This document shows, piece after piece, positions 8,930-17,937 of a stretch of 64,000 nt of DNA (position 1 is the stretch's first letter; each line of letters starts with the position of its first letter). A program made the position numbers and the translations under genes. The DNA comes from Ewingella allii (lineage in GTDB: Bacteria > Pseudomonadota > Gammaproteobacteria > Enterobacterales > Enterobacteriaceae), in NCBI RefSeq assembly GCF_044430645.1, contig NZ_JAWUDN010000005.1:124001-188000 (forward strand). The letters are read 5' to 3'. Under the pieces are notes generated by a model that worked only from the letters and a program-made list of their open reading frames with translations, was not told the DNA's origin and did not search any database.

Positions 8930-9935
8930 TAATTCTGTGAAGTCAGAGCCGCTACTGCAGGCGATTGACCTGAAGAAACACTATCCGGTGAAGAAGGGGC
9001 TGTTTGCTCCTGAGCGCACGGTGAAAGCCCTCGACGGCGTCTCTTTTGACCTCGAGCGCGGCAAAACGCTGGCGGTGGTGGGCGAGTCTGGCTGTGGTAA
9101 ATCCACGCTGGGCCGCCTGCTGACCATGATTGAAATCCCCACCGGCGGTGAGCTTTACTATCGCGGTCAGGATTTGCTCAAGCCTGACGCCACGGCCGAA
9201 AAGCTGCGCCGCCAGAAGATCCAAATCGTGTTCCAGAATCCTTACGGATCGCTGAACCCGCGTAAGAAAGTCGGGCAGATCCTCGAAGAACCGCTGCTGA
9301 TCAACACCAAGCTGTCAGCCAAAGAGCGCCGCGAAAAAGCCCTCGAAATGATGGCCAAAGTGGGCCTGAAAACCGAGCATTACGACCGCTATCCGCACAT
9401 GTTCTCCGGCGGCCAGCGTCAGCGTATCGCCATTGCCCGCGGGCTGATGTTAGACCCGGACGTGGTGATTGCCGATGAGCCAGTTTCTGCATTGGACGTC
9501 TCGGTGCGCGCGCAGGTGCTGAACTTGATGATGGACTTGCAGAAAGACCTCGGTCTGTCTTACGTCTTCATTTCGCATGACCTGTCTGTGGTAGAGCATA
9601 TCGCCGATGAAGTGATGGTGATGTACCTCGGCCGTTGCGTGGAGAAAGGCTCGAAAGACGCCATCTTCAACAATCCGCGCCATCCGTACACCCAAGCGCT
9701 GCTCTCCGCCACGCCGCGCCTGAATCCGGATGAACGCCGCGAGCGCATCAAGCTGACCGGCGAACTGCCAAGCCCGCTGAACCCACCGGCCGGTTGCGCG
9801 TTCAACGCCCGCTGCCGCCGCGCCTTCAGCACCTGCAAGCAGTTCCAGCCGCAGCTCAAGCAGTACGGCGACCAGCTGGTGGCCTGCTTCGCCGTCGACC
9901 AAGACGAAAACGGCCAGACGCAAACCGTGGCCTAA
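8919..9935 (+). CDS. dppF: Dipeptide ABC transporter ATPase DppF
   Basis: A 338-residue ABC ATPase that heterodimerises with DppD. Walker A GESGCGKST starts at residue 55, signature FSGGQRQR, Walker B VVIADEPVSALD, and a C-terminal oligopeptide-transporter domain with CAFNARCRRAFSTC. I chose ATG 8919 (MSHDNSVKSEP) inside the end of dppD, which implies translational coupling. Last gene of the dpp operon; a strong terminator follows. Confidence 0.95.
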
Positions 9936-9965
9936 CAACCGGCCTCGACTCCTTTGCTGAAAATC

Positions 9966-9993
9966 AAAAAGCCCGCGATTGCGGGCTTTTTTT
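9966..9993. terminator. Terminator between convergent dppF and bcsZ
   Basis: AAAAAGCCCGC-GATT-GCGGGCTTTTTTT forms a GC stem with A and T tracts on the two sides, so it can stop transcription from either direction. It sits 30 bp after dppF and 58 bp beyond the bcsZ stop. Confidence 0.93.
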
Positions 9994-10051
9994 CGTCCAA
10001 ATCATATTTAATATGCAATGGATACTCAGCCAATCCATTGCATATATACAA

Positions 10052-11098
10052 TTATTTCCCCTGACTCGCCCACCAGGCCAGCAGTTGCAGGGTCGAGGAG
10101 TAGTAGTCATCTTTTGGTGCGAGGTCGGGGCTGATGGCGCTGCGATTTGCCATGGTGAAATCGCGGATTGCCAGCAGGCCGGGGGACATATTGTACTCCG
10201 CCTTGGTGCCGGTCATGACGTCAACCCAGGCAGGCGTGGCGTCGCGTGGTGATTTCTGCCACCACTGGATATAAGGCGCGAGCCCAGGGCTGCCAGCGTG
10301 TGCCCAGCCGAGGTAGAGCGGGATGCGCACCGCGTCGTAGCTAAAGCGCGGCGGCCATTTGCTGGAGGGTAGCAGAGTGCCGTCGGCTTGCAGCGTTACC
10401 CAGTCGGTCTGCAAACGCAGTTCGCCAAAGGTCATCTTGCCGAGCAGCGCGACGCCGCTTTCATCGAGATCTTTCCACACTTTCAAATGACTGTGCTGGT
10501 AAAACGCCTGCCACGCGGGGAACAGGAAATAGGACGGGTTGAGGGTTATCGAGCTGGTCTGGTTAAAGCCCGAAACGCCCGGCAGCATCACTTTATATCC
10601 GGCGTAGTCGATCACCGTTTTCTTGATGAGCGCCGACTGGAGCTTGTCCGAAGCCTGCGTGTAGCGCGGGTCATGCCAGCGATCGCCCGCCAGCAGTAGC
10701 GCCCAGGCCATTAAGGTATCGCCGTCAGAGGCGTTATTCTTGTCCGCTACTTTGGGAGTGGCATTCGGGTCATAGCGCCACGAATAGAGGCCAATATCCT
10801 TGCGATACAGGTTCTTATTGGCCCATTGCCACAGCTGGTCGAAGGTCCCCTGATCATTGTTGTACACCGCCAGCAGCATGCTGAAACCCTGCCCCTCGGT
10901 GTGACTCACGCCTTTGTTGGCGGTGTCGGCAATGCGCCCGTCGGCCTGCAAAAAACGGCTTTTATACTCTAACCAGCCATTGCTCTGCGACCAGCCACTG
11001 TTCTGTGCCATTACAGCCGCAGAGAACAGTGTTGCTGAAACCAGTGAACAGAAAACGCCAAGCCACAACAGCAGGCGACGTGCCCGAACTGACAACAT
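10052..11098 (-). CDS. bcsZ: Periplasmic endo-1,4-beta-glucanase BcsZ (GH8)
   Basis: A 348-residue glycoside hydrolase family 8 cellulase with signal peptide (MLSVRARRLLLWLGVFCSLV ... AMAQ form). The general acid is Glu68 in SHTEGQGFSML, and the ASDGDTLMAWALLLAG segment carries further active-site acids. It trims or edits nascent cellulose in the periplasm and is needed for normal fibre output in characterised systems. Last gene of the minus-strand bcs operon, 9 bp after bcsD; in E. coli it lies between bcsB and bcsC instead. Confidence 0.95.
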   Translation of the reverse strand: MLSVRARRLLLWLGVFCSLVSATLFSAAVMAQNSGWSQSNGWLEYKSRFLQADGRIADTANKGVSHTEGQGFSMLLAVYNNDQGTFDQLWQWANKNLYRKDIGLYSWRYDPNATPKVADKNNASDGDTLMAWALLLAGDRWHDPRYTQASDKLQSALIKKTVIDYAGYKVMLPGVSGFNQTSSITLNPSYFLFPAWQAFYQHSHLKVWKDLDESGVALLGKMTFGELRLQTDWVTLQADGTLLPSSKWPPRFSYDAVRIPLYLGWAHAGSPGLAPYIQWWQKSPRDATPAWVDVMTGTKAEYNMSPGLLAIRDFTMANRSAISPDLAPKDDYYSSTLQLLAWWASQGK

Positions 11099-11107
11099 AA
11101 AAATTCC

Positions 11108-11599
11108 TTACAATCCATTTTGATAACGGAAAAGCAGCACGCCTTCGCGGCCGCTTTCCTGCCAGCGGAGTGATACCGAAGCCTGCCCGCCCTGAGCCAG
11201 TAGCCATTCGCCATATGCCCCTTCCAGTACCGCAACCAGCGCGATTTGCCACAGGGCCTCATCACTGCCCTGCGGGGCCGCAGGCCAGGCAATATGGGCC
11301 AGCGTTAGCTGCTGGTTGGTCGCCTCAATCTTCACCACGCCCCAGTCGAACTGGCCGAGCAGCTGATTGAGCTGGTCTTCCAGCTCACCCAATGTGGCCG
11401 CCGTCGGAAGAGGATATTGTCTGGCTAAATTGCTGCCCATCAGTGCCAGAAAGCGTCGCCCGTCTTCATCATCCGCTGAGGAAAGGATCCCTGAGAACAG
11501 CACCTGCACCAGATTTTGCCAGCCAGACGTCTGTTTACGCTGGCGATAATACTGCTGCTCGACCCGTGTATAGTCTTGTTGTTGCATGGTTTTTTCCAT
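11108..11599 (-). CDS. bcsD: Cellulose synthase subunit BcsD
   Basis: A 163-residue protein with the BcsD (AcsD) profile: DYTRVEQQYYRQRKQTSGWQ near the start, GRRFLALMGSNLARQYPLP in the middle and a C-terminal WLLAQGGQASVSLRWQ. BcsD forms cylindrical or fibrous oligomers that organise synthase arrays and is the marker of type I bcs operons. The frame opens with a TTG overlapping the bcsC stop, but ATG 11599 or ATG 11587, the latter with GGA upstream, is more likely; I give 11599. Not present in E. coli K-12. Confidence 0.9.
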   Translation of the reverse strand: MEKTMQQQDYTRVEQQYYRQRKQTSGWQNLVQVLFSGILSSADDEDGRRFLALMGSNLARQYPLPTAATLGELEDQLNQLLGQFDWGVVKIEATNQQLTLAHIAWPAAPQGSDEALWQIALVAVLEGAYGEWLLAQGGQASVSLRWQESGREGVLLFRYQNGL

Positions 11600-11607
11600 C
11601 ACTGAGA

Positions 11608-14600
11608 TCAATTCTGGCCCATAAGATAGCGGAAGTAGAGCTGAGCTTTGCTTTCATTGTAGTCGCCGAAAGTGTCATAGCCCACTTGCCCGCCAATCTG
11701 CATATTTTTGTTCAGATGGTAGTTGCCGCCGACACCCGCGTTCCAGCCGATGCCGTTTTTCGAGCCGCCGGAGTAGAAGGCTTCCTGCGCTTTGCCATCG
11801 GCAACCAGCTGTTCCAACTGGCTTTGCAGGTTTGCGTCTTCCGGGAAGTACGGGCTTTCGTCCTGAGTGTAAGACTGATAGCCGACCGAGCCGCTGAGCT
11901 TCAGGTCCCAATCGTTATATTTCTGGGTGTATTCCACCGGGAATGACACGCTGACGTAGTTTTGCGGGCTGAAGTAGCCACCCTGACCATAGCTGAAGTA
12001 GCTGAGGTTTTTGTCGAAATTCATATAGCCGACGTTCACCCCGGTTTTCAGCTCGCGGTCGTTATAACGATAAGGTCGGATATATAAACCGACGTTGGCG
12101 TTAACCGCCTTGTTCGAGGTGACGTGGTCGCCCAGATAGCTGTAGTAGCCGCCACCGGCATAGAAACCGGCGTCGCCGTCGTCATAGGATAAATTGACGC
12201 TGCCGCCGTTTTTGGTGACTTGCCCCCACTTGTCGCCGGTGTAGGTATCTCGGGTGCCGACGTAAGAGAGCAGGCTGTCGTTAACGGCGCGGCGCTCTGC
12301 GGTCACGGTCAGGGTGGTGAAGTCGCCCAGTTTCGGCGCCCACTGTGCGCCGCCGACCAGCGAGGTTAAATCCTGACCCAGCGGCGTGGAGCCGACGTCC
12401 ACTTTGTAGTTATCGCCACTCAGCGCGGCGTTCAGCTCGACGCCGGATTCGCTCTGCGAACCCGAAGACTCTTTGGCGATGTACTGCGACGGCGAGGCCG
12501 GAGTGTTGGAAGCATTTTGCTGTGCCTGAGCCAGCGGGCTGAGTTCGCCGTGCAGCGCGCCAGTACCAAAGCGATTATTGGCGCTGTCGCTGCTTGAACC
12601 GGCGTCCAGCGTGACCGGCGTGACCCCCAGCGTGACGCGCGACGAGTCGAACGGCACGAAGGAGAAGCTCATCGGCGCTTTGGCCTCGGTCAACTGGCTC
12701 AGGCCGCTTTCCCCATCGCGCCCGCGCACCGACAGTTCGCCCTGCACCCAGTTGGCGGTTCTGTCTTGCAGCTGGTCGAGCATATCGTCGATCTGCTTTT
12801 CAGTGGCATCACGCTGAACCACGGCGGTCGGCGTCGCACCCGGCAGAGGCGCCGTGCTGGTGGAAGCCGTTTGGTCCGACTGCTGCCACGGCATCACCGT
12901 GCCATACACCGACTGCGTGGTGCTGCGCGAGGTGCGGGTAGAACGGTTGATGAACGGGTTGTCGCTCAGTTGCAAACCGGCGATCTGCGACGAGCCGCCG
13001 TCAGCGCCTTCCAGCCCAATCATCTTGCCTTTCGCCGAACGCAGCAGCGCCAGCGCCTGCTGATGGTCGCCTTCGGCTTCGGCCACTCGCGCCGCCAGCA
13101 GCAGTCGCTCTGGGGTGCGCGGGCCGGTTAAACCGTTCATCAATTGCTGCGCCCGCGAGGTATCGCCTTCGGCCAGCGCGATGTTAATCGCACCCACCCT
13201 GGCGTCCTGCGTCGGCGTGTCGTTGCTCATCAGGTAGTTATAAACCTGACCGGCCTGTTTATTCATTTTGCCGGACTGATACAGACGGGCCATCGCCAGC
13301 ATCAGGTCGCGGTTTTGCGGATCGGCCTGCAGGGCGACAACCAGCTTGTCGTAAGCCGCCGCGTACTGGCCCTGCTCGCGCAGGTCGTCGGCCTGATTAA
13401 TCACAAAGCCGTTGCGCATACCGGCCATTTCCGTTGGTGTCGAGCTGGCCTGAATCTGAGGGTTTTGCAGGAATGCCTGCGCCTCGCCGCTCAGCCCCGC
13501 CTGATTCAGTACGGTGATTTGGTCGGCATAGTCTCCGGCATTGCCCTGCACGCCCTGACGCATATTCTGGCGCACAACCTGCACCGCCAGCGGAATTTGC
13601 CCGGTGGCGGCTAAGTTCTTCGCCAGCGCGCCCGCATCGGCAGGGGCCGACGGCGGATTCTGCGCTAAGGCGCGAAGGGTGTTGGCGGCGGCAGCGCTAT
13701 CCCCTTGGCGTAGATAGGTTTCTGCCGAAGCCATCTGCTGATTGAAATTCGCCCGTTGGCCCAGTTCACGCATGGCGGTGGTCTGGCTGGCTCGCGGAAT
13801 GCGCGCCAACAGGGCGCTGGCGCTGGACCAGTTTTGGGTTTCTGAAGCGAACAGGGCAGCGGCATACAGCTCGGTGGCCCCCGCGCCTGGCTGATTCGCG
13901 CCCGCCATCAGTGACTGCGCCTGCCCGGTTTGCCCCTGTTTTTGCAGAATGCGCGCTATGTCCAGCTTCACCCAGACGTTGTTCGGCTGCCTCTCGCGCG
14001 CCTGTTGCAGAATCATCAGGGCGCGCTGCGGGTCGTTGTTGGCGACGGCCTGCGCTGCCTGACGGCGCATAGGCTCGATGACGTCAGCCACCGCCGGAGG
14101 TTGCAGCTTATTGCGCAGCGCGGTCGGTAGGGTTTGCAGTACCTGATTGGCCTCGGCAGTTTTATTCTGCTGGCGTAAAACGTAGTACAGCCCCGCGCGG
14201 GCATCGGGATTGTCACCCAGCTGGCTGTACTGCTGCTCGGCGGCGGCCAGATCCCCTTTGCGGCGCAAAATGTCGGCGCGCAACAGGCTGGCAGACAGAC
14301 CTTTGTCGCCACCGGCCTGGGTCAGCGGCGTGAGGCTGGCCAGCGCGGCGTCGAAATTGCCCGCTCCGGCGTCATTTTTGGCTTTGCTCAGTTGGGCATA
14401 AAACTGCGAGTCCTGCGCCTGTGTCGCCAATTGGGCGCTGTTGGTGCCGCCCTGTTGCGCCGCGCGGGAGAGGTAATCCGCCGCCGCCGCAAAATCGCCA
14501 TTGCGCTGCGCGATATAACCCAGCCCGGCGAGGGCATCGGCGTCGTTAGGATTGCCATTTAAGACGGTCTCGAACCGGGTTTTGGCATCATTAACATTGC

Positions 14601-15444
14601 CACTATTCAGCTCATCGAACCCCTGACTTTTCGCCGCGCCGCCAATATTCTTCTGGAAGTAGGCCATCACGCTGGTGTCATTGGGGTGACGCGCCTGATA
14701 ACCCTGATACAGCTCGCGGTCGCTTTCGCGCGGCACCATCCACAATAACGCCTGACGCAACGAGCGATCGGCCTCCGGGCTATTGGCCGCCATGCTGCCG
14801 AGCAAATTAATACCGTCGCGGCGGGTAGGTTCTTGATAAGTCAGCACTTTGCCGAGCGCGAGGCGCGCCGTGGCGTCTTCAGGGTGCTGGGCCACGCGCT
14901 GTTGCAGACCCTGAATCGCCTGAGGTTGCAGTGACTTGTCGCCCGCCATGGTCAGGTAATATTCGTTCGCCAAACTGTCCAGCGGCTGATCGCCATTGAA
15001 CAGCGTGCGGTACGCCGTCAGCGCGCCGCTGATATTGCCCTGCGTCGCCATCTGCCGTGCGGCGGCCAGCTGGGCCGGGGGAATAGATTGCACAGCTTTC
15101 GCATTGCTTAGCGAGGCAAGACGCGGATCCTGCGGCGACACGGCGCTCAGCTTGTCCCGCCACTGGTTGGCGGCAGCCTTGTCGCCACTTTGCAGGGAAT
15201 AGAGCGACATCAAATAGAGCGCCTGCGCGTTATTCGGGTCAACCAGCAGCACTTTGTTCAGCGCGTCTTTGGCTAAATCATCGTGGGCGCGATCGTGCCA
15301 ATAGGCCGCCTGATCGAACAAGGCTTTCAGCGCCGGATTGGAGGTGTCCGCCGCCTGAGCCGCCAGCGCAGCACTTCCCAGTCCGGCGATCCCTACCAGA
15401 TAAATCGCCCTGAACACCGCCAGAGATAGCTTATTGTTTTTCAT
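11608..15444 (-). CDS. bcsC: Cellulose synthase outer-membrane subunit BcsC
   Basis: A 1278-residue export protein. After a signal peptide ending near ALAAQA it has a long periplasmic superhelix of TPR repeats (about residues 40-780; examples DPNNAQALYLMSLYSLQSGD and NPNDADALAGLGYIAQRNGD), then a C-terminal outer-membrane beta-barrel (BcsC_C) ending in LYFRYLMGQN. The barrel conducts the glucan across the outer membrane and the TPRs bridge to BcsB. Size is slightly above the E. coli protein. The gene starts 48 bp after bcsB and its stop abuts bcsD. Confidence 0.95.
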   Translation of the reverse strand: MKNNKLSLAVFRAIYLVGIAGLGSAALAAQAADTSNPALKALFDQAAYWHDRAHDDLAKDALNKVLLVDPNNAQALYLMSLYSLQSGDKAAANQWRDKLSAVSPQDPRLASLSNAKAVQSIPPAQLAAARQMATQGNISGALTAYRTLFNGDQPLDSLANEYYLTMAGDKSLQPQAIQGLQQRVAQHPEDATARLALGKVLTYQEPTRRDGINLLGSMAANSPEADRSLRQALLWMVPRESDRELYQGYQARHPNDTSVMAYFQKNIGGAAKSQGFDELNSGNVNDAKTRFETVLNGNPNDADALAGLGYIAQRNGDFAAAADYLSRAAQQGGTNSAQLATQAQDSQFYAQLSKAKNDAGAGNFDAALASLTPLTQAGGDKGLSASLLRADILRRKGDLAAAEQQYSQLGDNPDARAGLYYVLRQQNKTAEANQVLQTLPTALRNKLQPPAVADVIEPMRRQAAQAVANNDPQRALMILQQARERQPNNVWVKLDIARILQKQGQTGQAQSLMAGANQPGAGATELYAAALFASETQNWSSASALLARIPRASQTTAMRELGQRANFNQQMASAETYLRQGDSAAAANTLRALAQNPPSAPADAGALAKNLAATGQIPLAVQVVRQNMRQGVQGNAGDYADQITVLNQAGLSGEAQAFLQNPQIQASSTPTEMAGMRNGFVINQADDLREQGQYAAAYDKLVVALQADPQNRDLMLAMARLYQSGKMNKQAGQVYNYLMSNDTPTQDARVGAINIALAEGDTSRAQQLMNGLTGPRTPERLLLAARVAEAEGDHQQALALLRSAKGKMIGLEGADGGSSQIAGLQLSDNPFINRSTRTSRSTTQSVYGTVMPWQQSDQTASTSTAPLPGATPTAVVQRDATEKQIDDMLDQLQDRTANWVQGELSVRGRDGESGLSQLTEAKAPMSFSFVPFDSSRVTLGVTPVTLDAGSSSDSANNRFGTGALHGELSPLAQAQQNASNTPASPSQYIAKESSGSQSESGVELNAALSGDNYKVDVGSTPLGQDLTSLVGGAQWAPKLGDFTTLTVTAERRAVNDSLLSYVGTRDTYTGDKWGQVTKNGGSVNLSYDDGDAGFYAGGGYYSYLGDHVTSNKAVNANVGLYIRPYRYNDRELKTGVNVGYMNFDKNLSYFSYGQGGYFSPQNYVSVSFPVEYTQKYNDWDLKLSGSVGYQSYTQDESPYFPEDANLQSQLEQLVADGKAQEAFYSGGSKNGIGWNAGVGGNYHLNKNMQIGGQVGYDTFGDYNESKAQLYFRYLMGQN

Positions 15445-15492
15445 GGTTAACTCCGGTGATCGCCGAGTCAGATATCATTGTTATTGTTATGT

Positions 15493-17937
15493 TCATTGTG
15501 CCGACTTCTTACCGAGACGCTTCGCCGCGTGCCTTGCCAGCAGGACATACAGGCTGAGGCCAAGCAGCAGGGAGATACCCACGGTGATAAGCGACAAGAT
15601 CACGATATGCGAGCTGGCGTACCAGATGACCATCATGTACCACGGCATCTGCCCGGCCGGGAACTGCTTGCCGACGGTGAAGCTGCGAATGCCGTTTTCA
15701 TCCGTAACAATGGCTAAATCGCCGCGCACCCCGGCGTTAATCTTCGAGGATTTAAGGTCACTGTGGATTTTCAACAGCTGCTGGTCATCGGTGCCGGTGG
15801 CAACCACCACCACGTGGGACGGCGACCAGGGCGAGCGATAACTGGCAAAGCCGCGCCACGCGCCCGTTGAAGAGAGATAACGGTCGGCATCCAGAGGCTG
15901 GCGATACCAGTCGCCGGTCAGGGCGTCGAGCACGCTTTGCCACTGGCTCGGCGTTTTCACACTCAGCGAACTGTTGTTGATGACAAACGGCGAGTCGTGC
16001 AGCAATTGCTGATTAAACGGCGAATCACCCAGCGTGCTAATAGCTAAAATATTTCGATCAAACAGCGGGTTATCCTGCTCATTGCCTTTCAAACCAAAAG
16101 CCACTTCCACGTGATTCACCGGCACGCCTGTGGCATTGCCCGCGCGCGCCGCCATGTTCAGCAGGGTATGAACCTCCCCGGCCGACGGCGTTTCTGGCAG
16201 CAGCATCAGCGTGTCGGCGAAGTCAGCCTGTTTGGAGAAAGGGAAGGACGCGCCGACGAAGTAAGAGAGGTTCGGCAGCTGGGCAAAGTGGTAGCTGTTG
16301 CTCAGATCGATGTAAGAGTTGGGGTCGATGCGGCTCTTAATGTTGTCGCTGCTCGTGATGCTGCACGGCGCGTCTTTTTTCGGCTGAATGTCGAAGTAGA
16401 ACGCCAGCTGGTTATCACCGTAAATCAGGTACGGCTGAAGCTGTAGGTTGTAGCTCTCTTGACGGCTGTCGAAGCCAATGCGCCGCCAGACGTTCTCCAG
16501 CAGGCCGACTTTATTCACCGTCAGATTGCGCAGGAAGGTGCCGTTAATCGACACATTGAGCTGCGAGTTATCTTCATCAATCCAGTTTTCCGTTGGGAAA
16601 CGGTAATCGATTTTCACCGGAATGGTGTGCCCATCCCACATAAACAGGTCCGGCGCGGCGCGGAACGGCACGTGGATTTCATTATGGTAAATGCCGGTGG
16701 CGGTCAGCGGATTTTGGTCACGGGCAACCAGTTCGCCCAGCGTGACCGGGCGCGTGGTGTCAATCCAGTGCGGCGCATCGTAAGGCTGGCGCGCCGGAAT
16801 GGTTTGCTGGGTGACGTCGAGATATTCGGTATTGGCCGGAAGCGGGGCGCTAATCAGACGATAGGCTGCCTGGCGCAGTTGGTTTTCGTCATTGCCGGTG
16901 ATCAGCAGCAGTTTGTAGACCGGATTATTTGGGTTATCAATCAGTTGAATTCGCGGCCCCTGACTGGCTGGCAGCGTTAGCGAGCCAATTTTATCCCCCG
17001 GCTTACCAAAGATAATCCCGCTCTGCTGAGGTAAGTCATTCAGCACCACTGGGAAGTCCACGCCGCGATAGTCAGAGAGCACGCCCAAATAGGAAGCGAC
17101 CATCGCCGCCGCGCTGACATCCTGCGGCTGTAGCGACGAGGTGAAAGCCATCGGCACGATGGATTCTTGCATCTGCAGGGCGTCGAAGAACGGGCGCGGG
17201 AACTTGCCGAGGTCGCGGCCGATATTCAGCTGCTGGCCTTCCAGATTGATATGCGAGGTAGGCAGCACTTGGACCCAATACTTGTCCGACTGGTCCTTCT
17301 CACAGGCCATGGTGTTGTTGTCATGCACGCGGAAGCTGAGATTGTTGCGCGACACCACCATGGCTGACGGAATATCCAGCTCGAACAGGTCGCCGGCGCT
17401 GCTCTCTTCACTCAGCGGCAGGCTGCCCAGCGGCTGGCCGTTGAGCATAAGCTCTAGCGTGGTATTGCGGGCAATCAGCGCCGGGGAGATTTTCAAAGCC
17501 AGTGAAAGCTTGGCGTTGGTGATCACCTGATCGGTCGGCAGGGTGAAAATAATCCCCGACTGTAGCTGACCGCCGCTCAGGGTTAAGCCATTTTTCTGGC
17601 CCATATCGGCCACGCTGATGCTGTTGGCGAAGGGCTGAACCATGGACGCAGGCGCTGTTTCTACCTGAGCTGGCGTGACTTCGACGGGCGCAGGAGCGGT
17701 TTCAACAGGTGCAGGGACGTCCGGCAGCGGCGTCGCGGTTTCCACGGCGGATGCCGCCGGTGCGGGTGGCATCCACGAGGGGGCAGCAGGCAGGGCGCTG
17801 GCGTCAGCGTTGGCGGCCGACGGGGCCTCTTCCGCGCTGGTTTGGGTCAGCGGCAGCATGCCTAAGGCCAGCAGCACGCCTTGGGATACGCGGCGATAGA
17901 ACCCAGAAGCTGTTGATTTATGAGGTAATGACTTCAT
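15493..17937 (-). CDS. bcsB: Cellulose synthase regulatory subunit BcsB
   Basis: An 814-residue periplasmic, C-terminally membrane-anchored partner of BcsA. It carries a signal sequence, then an unusual Ala/Pro/Val-rich linker of about 60 residues (repeats of the type APVEVTPAQVETAPA) before the two carbohydrate-binding/flavodoxin-like domain pairs. Recognisable stretches include FFDALQMQESIVPMAFTSSL and a C-terminal anchor MMVIWYASSHIVILSLITVG. BcsB receives the polymer on the periplasmic side. ATG overlaps the bcsA stop by 4 bp (ATGA), indicating coupled synthesis of the BcsAB pair. Confidence 0.95.
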   Translation of the reverse strand: MKSLPHKSTASGFYRRVSQGVLLALGMLPLTQTSAEEAPSAANADASALPAAPSWMPPAPAASAVETATPLPDVPAPVETAPAPVEVTPAQVETAPASMVQPFANSISVADMGQKNGLTLSGGQLQSGIIFTLPTDQVITNAKLSLALKISPALIARNTTLELMLNGQPLGSLPLSEESSAGDLFELDIPSAMVVSRNNLSFRVHDNNTMACEKDQSDKYWVQVLPTSHINLEGQQLNIGRDLGKFPRPFFDALQMQESIVPMAFTSSLQPQDVSAAAMVASYLGVLSDYRGVDFPVVLNDLPQQSGIIFGKPGDKIGSLTLPASQGPRIQLIDNPNNPVYKLLLITGNDENQLRQAAYRLISAPLPANTEYLDVTQQTIPARQPYDAPHWIDTTRPVTLGELVARDQNPLTATGIYHNEIHVPFRAAPDLFMWDGHTIPVKIDYRFPTENWIDEDNSQLNVSINGTFLRNLTVNKVGLLENVWRRIGFDSRQESYNLQLQPYLIYGDNQLAFYFDIQPKKDAPCSITSSDNIKSRIDPNSYIDLSNSYHFAQLPNLSYFVGASFPFSKQADFADTLMLLPETPSAGEVHTLLNMAARAGNATGVPVNHVEVAFGLKGNEQDNPLFDRNILAISTLGDSPFNQQLLHDSPFVINNSSLSVKTPSQWQSVLDALTGDWYRQPLDADRYLSSTGAWRGFASYRSPWSPSHVVVVATGTDDQQLLKIHSDLKSSKINAGVRGDLAIVTDENGIRSFTVGKQFPAGQMPWYMMVIWYASSHIVILSLITVGISLLLGLSLYVLLARHAAKRLGKKSAQ